Positions 1-8,946 of a DNA stretch of 64,000 nt are shown here, one piece after another; within the stretch, counting starts at the first letter, position 1, and each line of letters begins with the position of its first letter. The stretch comes from an uncultured Parabacteroides sp. (GTDB taxonomy: Bacteria > Bacteroidota > Bacteroidia > Bacteroidales > Tannerellaceae), in NCBI RefSeq assembly GCF_902493135.1, contig NZ_CABUOD010000015.1, forward strand, positions 41,981 to 105,980, in the 5' to 3' direction. Made by a program: the position numbers and the translations under genes. The notes below the pieces were generated by a model that saw nothing but the letters and a program-made list of their open reading frames with translations, did not search any database and was not told the DNA's origin.

Positions 1-391
1 GGTAGAATGGGCTGTTCACAATGCTGAATTTCTGTCCCATCATCACATTGTATGTACCGGAACAACCGGAAATCTGGTTCGGAAGGCAATGGAAGAAAAA
101 GGTGTCCCGGCGGATATCGCCTGCATGCATTCCGGCCCGCTGGGTGGAGATGCCGAAATTGCAGCGATGGTCGTACGGAAGGAAATAGACCTTGCCGTAT
201 TCCTGATCGACGACCTGAACCCGCAGCCGCACGAGGCCGATATCCAAATGTTGCTTCGCCAGTGCCGTGTCCATAACGTGCCTATCGCTTGTAACCGGTA
301 TAGTGCCGACCTGATGATCACAAGTACGCTGTGGGATGATGAAAACTATGTCCCGACAGAACCTAAATACGTCTATTTTAAAAGAGAATAA
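1..391 (+). CDS. mgsA: Methylglyoxal synthase, C-terminal part (5' end outside window)
   Basis: Converts dihydroxyacetone phosphate to methylglyoxal and phosphate, a cytoplasmic bypass of lower glycolysis. The open frame starts at base 2 and gives 129 residues, so about 20-25 N-terminal residues of a family of about 150 are missing off the window edge. Visible family signatures are GTTGNLV in the phosphate-binding region, SGPLGGD with the catalytic Asp at its end, the [11 protein letters not shown] loop and the VHNVPIACN segment. leuB follows 17 bases downstream on the same strand, so the two may be co-transcribed although their pathways are unrelated. Confidence 0.93.
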   Translation, partial: VEWAVHNAEFLSHHHIVCTGTTGNLVRKAMEEKGVPADIACMHSGPLGGDAEIAAMVVRKEIDLAVFLIDDLNPQPHEADIQMLLRQCRVHNVPIACNRYSADLMITSTLWDDENYVPTEPKYVYFKRE

Positions 392-408
392 TAACATATC
401 AAACGAAT

Positions 409-1470
409 ATGAAATTGAATATTGCTGTACTTCCCGGTGACGGGATCGGTCCTGAAATCTCTGCACAAGGTGTGGATGTGATGAGTGCCGTTTGTAAGAA
501 ATTCGGACATGAAGTCCGTTATGAGTATGCTCTTTGCGGGGCCGATGCTATCGACAAGGTGGGAGACCCTTTCCCCGAAGAAACGTACCGGATTTGTAAA
601 GAAGCGGATGCCGTCCTCTTCTCTGCCGTAGGCGATCCGAAGTTCGACAACGATCCGACAGCCAAGGTGCGCCCTGAACAGGGATTGCTGGCTATGCGTA
701 AGAAACTGGGGCTGTTTGCGAATATCCGGCCCGTACAAACCTTCAAGTGCCTGCTGCATAAATCACCGCTTCGTGCCGACTTGGTGGACGGTGCGGATTT
801 CCTGTGCATCCGTGAACTGACGGGAGGCATGTATTTCGGGGAAAAATATCAGGATAACGATAAGGCGTACGATACCAATATGTACACACGCCCTGAGATC
901 GAGCGCATCTTGAAAGTCGGTTTCGAATACGCCATGAAACGGAAGAAACATCTGACGGTGGTCGACAAGGCGAATGTCCTGGCTTCTTCGCGTCTGTGGC
1001 GCCAGATCGCTCAAGAGATGGCTCCTTCTTATCCGGAAGTTCAGACCGACTACATGTATGTCGACAATGCGGCCATGCGTATGATCCAGGAACCCAAATT
1101 CTTTGATGTCATGGTGACGGAGAATACGTTTGGCGATATCCTTACGGATGAAGGCTCTTGCATCAGCGGTTCGATGGGCTTGCTCCCTTCCGCTTCGACG
1201 GGCGAGAGCACTCCTGTATTCGAACCGATTCATGGCTCATGGCCACAGGCTAAAGGATTGAATATCGCCAACCCGTTGGCACAGATTCTTTCGGTTGCCA
1301 TGCTGTTCGAGTATTTTGGTTGCAAGGCGGAAGGCGCTTTGATCCGCGAGGCAGTGAATGCTTCTCTGGACGCTAATGTCCGTACCCCTGAAATCCAGGT
1401 GGAAGGCGGTGCGAAATATGGCACGAAAGAGGTCGGTGCATGGATTGTCGATTATATAGAGAACAATTGA
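409..1470 (+). CDS. leuB: 3-isopropylmalate dehydrogenase
   Basis: Oxidises and decarboxylates 3-isopropylmalate with NAD in leucine biosynthesis, in the cytoplasm. The 353-residue length is normal. GDGIGPE lies near residues 10-16, the substrate-binding YVDNAAM segment near 217, the metal-binding GDILTDEGS segment near 241, and an EPIHGSWPQ segment near the NAD site. The ATG start fits the conserved N-terminus [16 protein letters not shown]. The other leu genes are not adjacent in the window. D-malate or isocitrate dehydrogenase are less likely because the NAD-type and IPMDH-type signatures fit leuB better. Confidence 0.93.
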   Translation: MKLNIAVLPGDGIGPEISAQGVDVMSAVCKKFGHEVRYEYALCGADAIDKVGDPFPEETYRICKEADAVLFSAVGDPKFDNDPTAKVRPEQGLLAMRKKLGLFANIRPVQTFKCLLHKSPLRADLVDGADFLCIRELTGGMYFGEKYQDNDKAYDTNMYTRPEIERILKVGFEYAMKRKKHLTVVDKANVLASSRLWRQIAQEMAPSYPEVQTDYMYVDNAAMRMIQEPKFFDVMVTENTFGDILTDEGSCISGSMGLLPSASTGESTPVFEPIHGSWPQAKGLNIANPLAQILSVAMLFEYFGCKAEGALIREAVNASLDANVRTPEIQVEGGAKYGTKEVGAWIVDYIENN

Positions 1471-1476
1471 TAATTA

Positions 1477-1545
1477 ACAATTGACAATTGACAATTTAGC
1501 TTCTCGCTGCTCAAATCGGCTGAAAGTAATTGTCAATTGTCAATT
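1477..1545. terminator. CAATTG-type inverted repeat between convergent genes
   Basis: Two perfect 18-base arms (1479-1496 and 1528-1545), made of iterated CAATTGA steps, enclose about 31 bases. They lie between the convergent leuB and acyltransferase genes. There is no long T-run, so the terminator role is inferred from position. A related motif pair flanks the terminator at 33.6-33.8 kb. Confidence 0.55.
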
Positions 1546-1558
1546 CCCCATTGTCCGA

Positions 1559-2632
1559 TTATCCGATTATGTATTTGCTCTTCGGCAGATAGGAGAGGGC
1601 TTTGATTACTAAATAAGAAGTAATGAAAGTACAGATTGCGATTACCGGAATTTTGATCATGGCGCTGTCGGACAGATTGTTCAACAGGTCATAAAACAGA
1701 TTCAGCAACATGATATGTACAAGGTAAATCCCGTAGCTCTTGATCGATATATCCGTAACCAGCTTTCCACAGGAAGAATCCGGGTTCTTGATCCGGATAT
1801 TCTTGACCAACAGGAAAATACTCGTTGCCACCATTGCCACGTTGATAGTTTCGTATCCCCACGTGATTTCCAGCTGCGGGACATATTCGGCTGTCGATAA
1901 CCGTTCGTGGAAGCCGTACCAGGTGATGAAATAGCCCACTGCCAATAAAGCGATGCCGACCGGAAGGTTCCAGCTTTTCGGTTCCGAAGCATATGTCCGC
2001 AGGTAATAAGCCAATACCATATATCCCAGCAACCCGGAGAAATAGTATAACATCGGAGTCCCGTTCCAGAAACATTCCCCTAATATATCCGGAAATACCA
2101 GATGGATATAAGGCACGCACAGAGTAAAGGCCCATATCCCAAGATATAGCTCGATGCTCTTTCGCGAAGCTGTTTTTAACCAGGGCGAAATGATAGGAGC
2201 GAAGAGATACAGTCCCATCAGCATATAGACGTACCAGAGATGTCCCACTTGTGTCCCGAAGTTTACCGGGATTTTGAGGATATTCATGCAAGCGGTAGCA
2301 AAGTCCGCCTGCCCCCGGAAGAACTGATAGAAAGAGTAAGCGATGCACCAGAATATAAAAGGTATGACTACACGCGTGAAGCGTTTGCGGAAGAATTGTG
2401 CCGGCTCGTCTTTTACCGGGAGAAGGAAATATCCGGTCAGCATCACGAACAGAGGAACAGCCGAGCGGCAGACCGAGTTGTAAAGGTCTACCCAAAAAGC
2501 ATTCTCCCCTTTTATCACGTCCCCGATCGGGCCGATATAATAAAACTCTCCGGTGTGTACCTGGATTACCATGTAGCAGGCCAGTACCCGCAGTACATCG
2601 AGCGCAAAATTGCGTTTAGTGTCTTTCTGCAT
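1559..2632 (-). CDS. Acyltransferase 3 (OafA-like) integral membrane protein
   Basis: A 357-residue multi-pass membrane protein of the acyltransferase 3 family, which moves acyl groups, usually acetyl, onto cell-surface glycans. The N-terminus has the family pattern LDVLRVLACYMVIQVH, in which the conserved His follows the first membrane segment. It is followed by a run of about ten hydrophobic helices, including FRKRFTRVVIPFIFW and VGHLWYVYMLMGLYLFAP. The substrate cannot be read from the sequence. The gene stands alone, convergent with leuB and 43 bases downstream of the TPR gene, so it may be read from the same transcript as that gene. Confidence 0.85.
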   Translation of the reverse strand: MQKDTKRNFALDVLRVLACYMVIQVHTGEFYYIGPIGDVIKGENAFWVDLYNSVCRSAVPLFVMLTGYFLLPVKDEPAQFFRKRFTRVVIPFIFWCIAYSFYQFFRGQADFATACMNILKIPVNFGTQVGHLWYVYMLMGLYLFAPIISPWLKTASRKSIELYLGIWAFTLCVPYIHLVFPDILGECFWNGTPMLYYFSGLLGYMVLAYYLRTYASEPKSWNLPVGIALLAVGYFITWYGFHERLSTAEYVPQLEITWGYETINVAMVATSIFLLVKNIRIKNPDSSCGKLVTDISIKSYGIYLVHIMLLNLFYDLLNNLSDSAMIKIPVIAICTFITSYLVIKALSYLPKSKYIIG

Positions 2633-2675
2633 AATGAGTAAGATGATTTAAGTATGTTAGAAAATATTTGTTTGT

Positions 2676-3500
2676 TTACTGTTGGGCGAGTTTCATCAAT
2701 TCCTTGATTACCTCCTTATTATATCCCATCGATTCGGCTTTCTTGAAATCGAGGGCGGCTCGTTCTTTTTCGTATTGTGCCAGCTTGATCTTGCCTCTCA
2801 GCACATAGAGGTTGGCGGTCGGTTCGCTTTCGGTAAAGACCTTTTCTATATCCGCCATTGCCCGTGCATTCTTTCCCATCATGAAATACAAGTCTGCCCG
2901 TCCTTCGTAAAGGACCCAGTCGCGGGGCATTTCGCTGATCAGGTAGTTGAATATCCGCTCGCTTTCGTCATAGTTCCCGCGCATCTTTTCCAGGATGGCA
3001 TGGCCGAGGCGTCCGCGTACGGATTTCTCGTTTACTTCCAGGATCTTGTCGAAGTCCTGTTCCGCCCACATATAATTTTGTAGTTGTATATAGAGCAGTC
3101 CGCGGCAATAAAGCGCCTCCTGATGTTCCGGATCTTCTATCAAGAGCGTGTTATAATCGTTCAATGCTTTCTCGGTTTCTCCCAGTTCGGTGTAAAGGGA
3201 AGCCCGGTTTTCGAGAATGGTGATATTCTTGGTGTGGCCGCTTAGCGCGGAAGTGTAGGAGATGAGTGCGTCTTGCAGTTTCCCTTGCCGGCGTTGTATC
3301 GTTCCGAGGTTCGTGAGCAGGGCATAGTTCAGCGGGTTAGCCGATTCTTTGCGCATGGCCGCTTTCAGGCTCTCCTCTGCGGATGCCAAGTCGCCTTTAT
3401 CTACGAAGTCGTAGCTTTTCTCTATTAATTCTTCGTATGATTGTGCAAAGCTGTTTCCTATAAACAGGAACAAACCTATAATAATCAAGAAAGTCCTCAT
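2676..3500 (-). CDS. Exported tetratricopeptide-repeat protein
   Basis: A 274-residue protein with a clear signal peptide (MRTFLIIIGLFLFIGNSFAQ), then helical repeats throughout. TPR patterns are visible as NYALLTNLGTIQRRQGKLQDA, with further repeats around residues 75-110, 110-145 and 175-235. No catalytic motif is seen, so a periplasmic scaffold role is likely. A -7 box lies at 3535-3542 on the minus strand. The specific partner is unknown. Confidence 0.8.
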   Translation of the reverse strand: MRTFLIIIGLFLFIGNSFAQSYEELIEKSYDFVDKGDLASAEESLKAAMRKESANPLNYALLTNLGTIQRRQGKLQDALISYTSALSGHTKNITILENRASLYTELGETEKALNDYNTLLIEDPEHQEALYCRGLLYIQLQNYMWAEQDFDKILEVNEKSVRGRLGHAILEKMRGNYDESERIFNYLISEMPRDWVLYEGRADLYFMMGKNARAMADIEKVFTESEPTANLYVLRGKIKLAQYEKERAALDFKKAESMGYNKEVIKELMKLAQQ

Positions 3501-3534
3501 TCTCTATCGTTTATATCTGTTATTTGACCGTTTG

Positions 3535-3542
3535 CAAAACTA
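3535..3542 (-). promoter_or_regulatory. Bacteroidetes -7 box for the TPR gene
   Basis: The minus strand reads TAGTTTTG, matching TAnnTTTG, about 35 bases upstream of the ATG at 3500. The -33 element is not clear. Confidence 0.5.
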
Positions 3543-3582
3543 CATAATAAAATCGGTTCTTTATTCGAATAAAAAAACTTTA

Positions 3583-3590
3583 TACCTTTG
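3583..3590 (+). promoter_or_regulatory. Bacteroidetes -7 box for the MscS-like gene
   Basis: TACCTTTG matches TAnnTTTG and lies 73 bases upstream of the ATG at 3664. It forms a divergent pair with the box at 3535-3542. Confidence 0.6.
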
Positions 3591-3663
3591 CTACAATTTC
3601 TAATACTTTTAGAAGGAATGCTTGTTATGTAATTAATATGAATTTCCATAAATATGAATAATT

Positions 3664-4503
3664 ATGATAGTAGCAGCAATTGACTTTTCACATGGGTTGG
3701 AAGGTATTTTGAATTCCCTGATGACGCAAGGGGCGGCATTGGGATGGACGCTTATCAAGGCGTTTTTGGTTTTTATAGTCGGGCGTCTCCTGATTAACTT
3801 GGTGAATAAACTGATAAAACGGGTTTTGCTGAAACGTGACATCGAGCCTTCGGTAAAGACATTTGTCGGAAGTTTGGTAAATGTTGTCCTGACTATTTTA
3901 TTGATCATCTCGGTTGTGGGTGCGCTGGGTGTACAAACAACTTCGTTTGCCGCTCTTCTTGCTTCCGCCGGTGTCGCTGTCGGTATGGCGTTGAGCGGGA
4001 ACTTGGCGAACTTTGCGGGCGGATTGATCATTCTTTTGTTCAAGCCTTTCAAAGTCGGTGACTATGTAGAGGCGCAGGGCACAGGCGGTACGGTGAAGGA
4101 AATCCAGATTTTCCACACGATCTTGGCGACGCCCGACAATAAGATGGTGTATATCCCGAACGGCTCGCTCAGCAGCGGAGCGGTTACGAACTTCAGCCGG
4201 CAGGCTACCCGCCGCGTGGATTGGACGTTCGGTGTCGATTATGGCGAGGATTATGATAAGGTAAAGGCGGTGATCGAAACGATCCTTGCCCGTGACTCCC
4301 GCATTCTGGTTGATCCGGCTCCTTTCATCGCCTTGCATGCGTTGGCCGACAGCAGTGTGAATATTGTTGTCCGTGTATGGGTGGAAAGTCCGAATTATTG
4401 GGATGTTTATTTCGGCATCAATCAGGCGGTTTATGCAACATTCAATGAAAAATGCATCAACTTCCCGTTCCCGCAACTCACTGTACATCGGGCTGATAAC
4501 TGA
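3664..4503 (+). CDS. MscS-family mechanosensitive channel
   Basis: A 279-residue small-conductance mechanosensitive channel of the inner membrane, which releases solutes on hypo-osmotic shock. Three membrane segments are visible, at about residues 18-45, 60-85 and 93-118. The third is the Gly/Ala-rich pore helix (SAGVAVGMALSGNLANFAGG). The beta domain follows, with PFKVGDYVEAQGTGGTVKEI and IPNGSLSSGAVTNFSR, then an alpha/beta C-terminal domain. Length and order match the E. coli MscS type. The gene is monocistronic. Confidence 0.92.
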   Translation: MIVAAIDFSHGLEGILNSLMTQGAALGWTLIKAFLVFIVGRLLINLVNKLIKRVLLKRDIEPSVKTFVGSLVNVVLTILLIISVVGALGVQTTSFAALLASAGVAVGMALSGNLANFAGGLIILLFKPFKVGDYVEAQGTGGTVKEIQIFHTILATPDNKMVYIPNGSLSSGAVTNFSRQATRRVDWTFGVDYGEDYDKVKAVIETILARDSRILVDPAPFIALHALADSSVNIVVRVWVESPNYWDVYFGINQAVYATFNEKCINFPFPQLTVHRADN

Positions 4504-4591
4504 TTTGTCCTGAAAAGAAAAGGGTTCGTTCAATAATCGGCAGGTTTTGTAAGGAGTCCTTTTGAAGGATAGAACTTTGAACAAAAAGATT

Positions 4592-4599
4592 TATCTTTG
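4592..4599 (+). promoter_or_regulatory. -7 box of a candidate small RNA
   Basis: TATCTTTG lies 89 bases after the mscS stop, with no coding sequence downstream before the terminator at 4704-4733. TTTG steps occur at 4561 and 4576, but neither has the usual spacing, so the -33 element is uncertain. Confidence 0.45.
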
Positions 4600-4604
4600 T
4601 CAAT

Positions 4605-4733
4605 CATTATAATAATTAACAAAGAAAATATAAGTATAAGATATTAAGAACTTTATTTCATTACTTTAGTATTATTATTTGATTATAAGAGAAAATGATT
4701 CCCGGCTCGTCACTTCGGTGGCGGGCCTTTTTT
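4605..4733 (+). ncRNA. Candidate intergenic small RNA
   Basis: The stretch between a good -7 box (4592-4599) and a strong intrinsic terminator (4704-4733) is AT-rich and has no open frame of note. It would give a transcript of about 130 bases. It could instead be a long 3' UTR of mscS. No known RNA family was recognised. Confidence 0.35.
4704..4733 (+). terminator. Intrinsic terminator
   Basis: A 10-bp stem (4704-4713 with 4718-4727, two G-U pairs) closed by a TTCG tetraloop is followed by a T-run. It ends either the mscS transcript or the candidate small RNA. The rest of the 4504-4869 gap holds only the two -7 boxes listed. Confidence 0.85.
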
Positions 4734-4824
4734 ATTATGGCACGGATAATGGCGTTTTTGTACATTATGCCCGGATGTAAGTATCTTTTATAGTTGATTA
4801 TAATTTTGTGAAACTGAACTTTTC

Positions 4825-4832
4825 TATCTTTG
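4825..4832 (+). promoter_or_regulatory. Bacteroidetes -7 box for the DUF6383-like gene
   Basis: TATCTTTG lies 38 bases upstream of the ATG at 4870. A TTTG is present at 4805-4808, closer than the usual -33 position. Confidence 0.6.
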
Positions 4833-4869
4833 CCCTTGTTAAAGGATTGAATAATTAAACATTTTGCAT

Positions 4870-7377
4870 ATGAATAAAAAATTTACACTTTTGGCTGCGG
4901 CCTTGATGACGGTAGGAACTTTTACTGCGGCAAGTGCGGCAGATAATGTTCCGAGTGAAGATTGGACTGTCGGTAATTATTATTACTTAGTCGATGGAAA
5001 TAATTATCTGTCTTTGGACGGAAATAAAGCTGATTCGGTAGTAGTGAAAGAAATCACTTCGTTTGAGAAAGTAGATAAAGCTGCTCGTGATTCTGCATTG
5101 TGGGAAATTACGGGAATAAATGAAACAGCAGGTACAGTTTATCAATTTAAAAACAAAAAGACAAATGCTATTTTGTCTTTTGCTGATTCTTTGAATGCCG
5201 CTCCTGTTTTACGTCCGGGTATTGATAAATGGAAGTTTGATAATGGCATTTTAAGTGCTTCATTGGGTGATGATAAAGGAACGATGAAGTTAGCTTTGAA
5301 AGAAGGTGGTCTTGTTTTTACTGGAGGAACAGATCTGAAGTTGACTGTAACTAAGCCTGACACAATGACAATGACCCCGCAGGATCTTGGTGATGGTTTC
5401 AGTACTTTTCAGTTGACATTCGGAGATCAATATGAAGGAAATATCTTTACAGGTGAAGACTTGATTGCTAATTCTGTTGGAGATAAAGGCTTTATGACTT
5501 TACAAGTAAAAGGAAATGAAGCATATCCGAATGGAGTTAAGAAGTTTTTAGGTGTTGATACACTTAAAACAACAATTAATAATCAAGAGAACGTATTTGG
5601 TGCAGGATTTGCTTTGGATTCAACACGTAAAGTTTTGCGTCCGAATGAACGTTGTCAACATTTTAAGTTTGTTGTCAATTTACAGAATGATTCTTTGGCA
5701 ATGTTTGTTGCTGGAGCTCCTGACGTAAATGGAGATTTGGAACTTGTGGACGATACGGTTCGCGTTGTTTATGCTCAAACAGGTAGTACTAAGGTCTTAA
5801 CGGTTTCTGAATTTAATGCGGATGCTCAGCCTTTGCAAGGTAAACTGCCTTTAATTAAAGTTTCAAAGGGAACTCCCGTTACAATCCCGACCGGTACAGG
5901 CGTTTACTTCTTGCAGAAGGTAAGTGAAGGTGCTGATAATGGTAAATATTACGTGACTAAAAATACCTTTATGGGAGGCGACAGTGTTCCTTCTGTTAAT
6001 TTGGCAAGAGGCCAGTGGTACATTAAAGAAAATAACGGTAAATATTCTGTTGTCGACCGTCAATCAAATTCTGAGATGATCTTAAATCAGGAAGTATTTG
6101 CTGTGCAAGGAAAAGAAAACACATATTTGTTTGGTGCTGATTCTGTGAAAGTTTCTTGGCAGGCTGTTAATTTGAACGACAAGTATTTAGGTTCTCTCTA
6201 CTTCACTGAAGACGAATTGAATGCTAACGGTTATGTCTTGAACTTGGTTTCTGGAACAACAGGAGTAAGTAACATTTATGCTTATACTACCGATTCTATC
6301 CTGAAAGGTAAGGTAGGTGATGCTAAAGATGCTGCAATCTTTAAACTGATTCCGAGCGATACACTTCCTGCCGGTGGTGCAACGACATTGGGAGATGAGC
6401 TTTTTGTTATTTCTTATAAGCTGAAAGGTTTGTTTAACAGCGATACGATAACCGCTCAATCAGATAGTTTGAAATTTTCTAAATCGGAGTCCGCTTTATC
6501 ATTTAAGTTCATTTCTGACGCTACTGCTGAAAAGTACGCGATGTTGACTGCTGATAATCATTATGTAGGTATGAATGTCAATACCTCTTGTGTACAGTTG
6601 TCTGATAAAGCAGCTTATGTAAACCTTGAAGCCGTTGACGCACCCGAATATGCTTCATTTGCAAGTGCTCACAAACGTTTGGCCTATAACAACAATGCTT
6701 TAGTGATGAATCCGCTGAACTTCTTTGCTGAAATGAAAGATGAAGGCAATCCGATTACAAAGGCAAATTACGAAGCTGATAACTTTAGCTTGTGGGTTGA
6801 ACAAGACACGGTCATCGCTGGTAAACAATTGTATTTTATTTCTTCTGGCGTTGTGAATGGTGGTAAAGCTGAAGCAAACATTCGCTATTACTTAGCAGCT
6901 AAAGATACAACAAGAACAGGTATTGAGGCTACTACTTATGCAATGTTCATCTCTCATGATTCAATCAAGACAATGAAGGACAGCCCTGCTCTCTTCGCAT
7001 TCAAGACTGCGGAAGAAGGCGGTTATTATCTGGAAAATCAGAGTCAGTTGAAGGCTACGGATGGCAAGCCTTATGTCGGTGTTGTGAACGGCTTCGCCGT
7101 AATGCAGGCTACTCCGAGTGCCGCATTCGAAGTACAGACCGCTTCCGCTCCGACAGCCAACGAGGAAATGAATGTTTCTGAGATCAAGGTGATCAGCAAT
7201 GACGGACAGGTGATCGTGACGAATGCCTCCGGCAGAATGATTACATTGTCTAATATCTTGGGACAGACAATCGGTGTTCGCCGGGCAAGTTCTGAATACT
7301 TCTCAATGCCTGCTGCATCCGGTATCGTATTGGTAACAGTCGAAGGTGATACTACCTACAAAGTGATTGTGAAATAA
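4870..7377 (+). CDS. Large secreted protein with DUF6383-like / sorting-type C-terminus
   Basis: An exported protein of 835 residues, function unknown. I start it at the ATG at 4870, since the frame also opens at a TTG two codons earlier. From the ATG it has a clean signal peptide (MNKKFTLLAAALMTVGTFTAASA). The body is beta-rich and contains loosely repeated 'YYLV..NNYLSL' or 'YFLQKV..KYYVTK' type segments. The last 70 residues (SEIKVISNDGQVIVTN, LSNILGQTIG, ending TTYKVIVK) resemble a Por/type IX secretion sorting domain. From memory such proteins are called DUF6383 in Parabacteroides. The body is AT-rich with relaxed codon use, while from about 6980 onward the sequence becomes GC-richer like its neighbours, which suggests a modular or fast-evolving passenger. 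Confidence 0.75.
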   Translation: MNKKFTLLAAALMTVGTFTAASAADNVPSEDWTVGNYYYLVDGNNYLSLDGNKADSVVVKEITSFEKVDKAARDSALWEITGINETAGTVYQFKNKKTNAILSFADSLNAAPVLRPGIDKWKFDNGILSASLGDDKGTMKLALKEGGLVFTGGTDLKLTVTKPDTMTMTPQDLGDGFSTFQLTFGDQYEGNIFTGEDLIANSVGDKGFMTLQVKGNEAYPNGVKKFLGVDTLKTTINNQENVFGAGFALDSTRKVLRPNERCQHFKFVVNLQNDSLAMFVAGAPDVNGDLELVDDTVRVVYAQTGSTKVLTVSEFNADAQPLQGKLPLIKVSKGTPVTIPTGTGVYFLQKVSEGADNGKYYVTKNTFMGGDSVPSVNLARGQWYIKENNGKYSVVDRQSNSEMILNQEVFAVQGKENTYLFGADSVKVSWQAVNLNDKYLGSLYFTEDELNANGYVLNLVSGTTGVSNIYAYTTDSILKGKVGDAKDAAIFKLIPSDTLPAGGATTLGDELFVISYKLKGLFNSDTITAQSDSLKFSKSESALSFKFISDATAEKYAMLTADNHYVGMNVNTSCVQLSDKAAYVNLEAVDAPEYASFASAHKRLAYNNNALVMNPLNFFAEMKDEGNPITKANYEADNFSLWVEQDTVIAGKQLYFISSGVVNGGKAEANIRYYLAAKDTTRTGIEATTYAMFISHDSIKTMKDSPALFAFKTAEEGGYYLENQSQLKATDGKPYVGVVNGFAVMQATPSAAFEVQTASAPTANEEMNVSEIKVISNDGQVIVTNASGRMITLSNILGQTIGVRRASSEYFSMPAASGIVLVTVEGDTTYKVIVK

Positions 7378-7393
7378 GAGTTTATAACTCGTG

Positions 7394-7514
7394 AAAAAGA
7401 ACCAGGTTCGCGAATGACGCGGATAAGACGGATAATCGCGGATTATTTTATTGATTGAATAAAGATCCGCGATTATCCGTTCAATCCGCGTTATCCGCGA
7501 ACCTGGTTCTTTTT
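7394..7514. terminator. 121-base extended palindrome, bidirectional terminator
   Basis: The outer arms (7394-7412 and 7496-7514) are a perfect 19-bp inverted repeat that begins with an A-run and ends with a T-run. An inner 16-bp perfect inverted repeat (7428-7443 and 7465-7480) encloses an AT-rich loop. It lies between the convergent DUF6383-like and lipoprotein genes. The CGCGGATAA-type steps resemble those in other intergenic palindromes of the window. Confidence 0.8.
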
Positions 7515-7537
7515 ATTGAGTAAAGGTAGCAGAAGAC

Positions 7538-8368
7538 TTACTTCTCGCCTGAAAGTTTCTTTTCCAAATAAGCCAGCTTCTTAATGGCTTTTTCCTTCTC
7601 TTTCGTCAGTTTTTCGATGTCGCTTAATACGACAGCCAGTTCATAGGTCGAGGCGATCGCTTTCTTGTCCGCATCGGCAATGTAGAGGATATAAGGCTTG
7701 CCGCCCGTATATTCAACCTTGATGCGCTCCCCTTTGTTATCAAAAATGAACTTGACGGCATCTTCGCATTTCTCTCCTTGATAGGTCACGACTTCGGTTG
7801 TATTCCCCAAGTCCTTGAAATGGTAGTTCAGGCCACCGTCGTAAGGGATGGCAGGCGTTTCGGCGAAAAGGCCGTCCTGTGTGCTCAGCTTGATGCCGGT
7901 ATGGTTGATTGGCTTGCCTCCGAAATAAACACTTGCCAGGTACATCTCGCCTTTCTCGTTTACGCCGGAACGGATGTAGCAACGCTGGATGTTGCGTTCG
8001 ATAGTCTGCTGCTTGGAGACATAATTGCCGATTTCGTTATAGGCGGAATCCTTTTCGAAGTTAAAACCTTTCTTCAACCCTTCCAGTTCCTGCTGCTTGA
8101 CAGGGATCAGGCTGTCGCAGAAGGCCAAATTGCGTTCCGCTTCCTTTTGTTCCACCTGGCGCATCAGTGTCAGACCTTCCCGGATCACCTTGAACTCTTT
8201 CGGGTACAGGATGCGGATGCTGTCTATCTCACTTTTGGCGGCAAAGAACTCATTCCGTTCAAACATGTTCCGGGCATTGTCCAGCCTTGCCTGTGCATTC
8301 TTCTCGTCATTGCTGCAACCGGCCAGTGCCACGGCTGCAAGTGCTATACAGATTGCTGACTTTTTCAT
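7538..8368 (-). CDS. Lipoprotein of unknown function with coiled-coil ends
   Basis: A 276-residue lipoprotein with signal peptide and lipobox LAGC, giving an acylated Cys at position 18. The N-terminal third (residues 25-125) and the last 40 residues are rich in Lys, Glu and Leu and look like coiled coil. The middle (about 130-235) looks like a beta domain. No enzymatic motif is seen. It is likely anchored in a membrane facing the periplasm. A -7 box is at 8410-8417 on the minus strand. Confidence 0.75.
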   Translation of the reverse strand: MKKSAICIALAAVALAGCSNDEKNAQARLDNARNMFERNEFFAAKSEIDSIRILYPKEFKVIREGLTLMRQVEQKEAERNLAFCDSLIPVKQQELEGLKKGFNFEKDSAYNEIGNYVSKQQTIERNIQRCYIRSGVNEKGEMYLASVYFGGKPINHTGIKLSTQDGLFAETPAIPYDGGLNYHFKDLGNTTEVVTYQGEKCEDAVKFIFDNKGERIKVEYTGGKPYILYIADADKKAIASTYELAVVLSDIEKLTKEKEKAIKKLAYLEKKLSGEK

Positions 8369-8409
8369 TATGATACTTGTTTAATTGTCTATTCCTTATT
8401 ATTCGCTTG

Positions 8410-8417
8410 CAAAGATA
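8410..8417 (-). promoter_or_regulatory. -7 box for the lipoprotein gene
   Basis: The minus strand reads TATCTTTG, 41 bases upstream of the start at 8368. Confidence 0.6.
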
Positions 8418-8457
8418 TTGGAAAAAGAGAGAATTAGTATCCCCGCAAGAATTTAAT

Positions 8458-8465
8458 TATCTTTG
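8458..8465 (+). promoter_or_regulatory. -7 box reading into the 451-bp palindrome and cca
   Basis: TATCTTTG ends four bases before the left arm of the palindromic element. If it is the cca promoter, transcription starts almost at the edge of the element, and the whole element lies in the cca 5' leader. Confidence 0.5.
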
Positions 8466-8469
8466 CGTG

Positions 8470-8920
8470 TCTGTTACTTTTGGCTTGATCCAAAAGTAAC
8501 CAAAAGATCAAGGCCGAACCTGCTTCGCTACTCCGTTCCCTTCGTTCGCTGTCGCGTCTGAAACTCGCTTCGCTCAGACAGCAGACGCCCCGGACGCTCA
8601 CTGCGGTCTCTGCGCTTAACGCTCACCAGCTTAGGCCGGAGATAGAGCCTGGCGGCTCTTTGGGGATGGCCGATACCGGCAGTTCTTCTGCGGGATCGCA
8701 AAGAAGCAGGCGGCATCGGCCATCCCAAAAGAAAGCGTAGCTTTCTAAGAAAGGCCTAAGCGGACAGGCGTCAAGCGGAGGGGAAAGGCGGAGCGGCAGG
8801 AGCCTGCGTTGTTTGAGCGAAGCGAGTTTCGCAGGCGACAGCGTAGCCTTTGCCCGGAGTAGCCTGGACGGTTCAGCCTTGATCTTTTGGTTACTTTTGG
8901 ATCAAGCCAAAAGTAACAGA
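8470..8920. repeat. 451-bp nested palindromic element with 44-bp perfect terminal inverted repeats
   Basis: Bases 8470-8513 are the exact reverse complement of 8877-8920. Further nested inverted pairs lie inside: 8560-8576 with 8814-8830 (17 bp), 8629-8637 with 8753-8761 (9 bp) and 8663-8674 with 8715-8726 (12 bp). The whole element can therefore fold as one long branched hairpin. The interior is GC-rich compared with its flanks and has no plausible gene, only short Arg-rich frames. No target-site duplication is visible. It fills most of the 8369-8946 gap and lies between a -7 box and cca. Confidence 0.9.
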
Positions 8921-8946
8921 TAAATTTGTTGATAAACAATATATAT

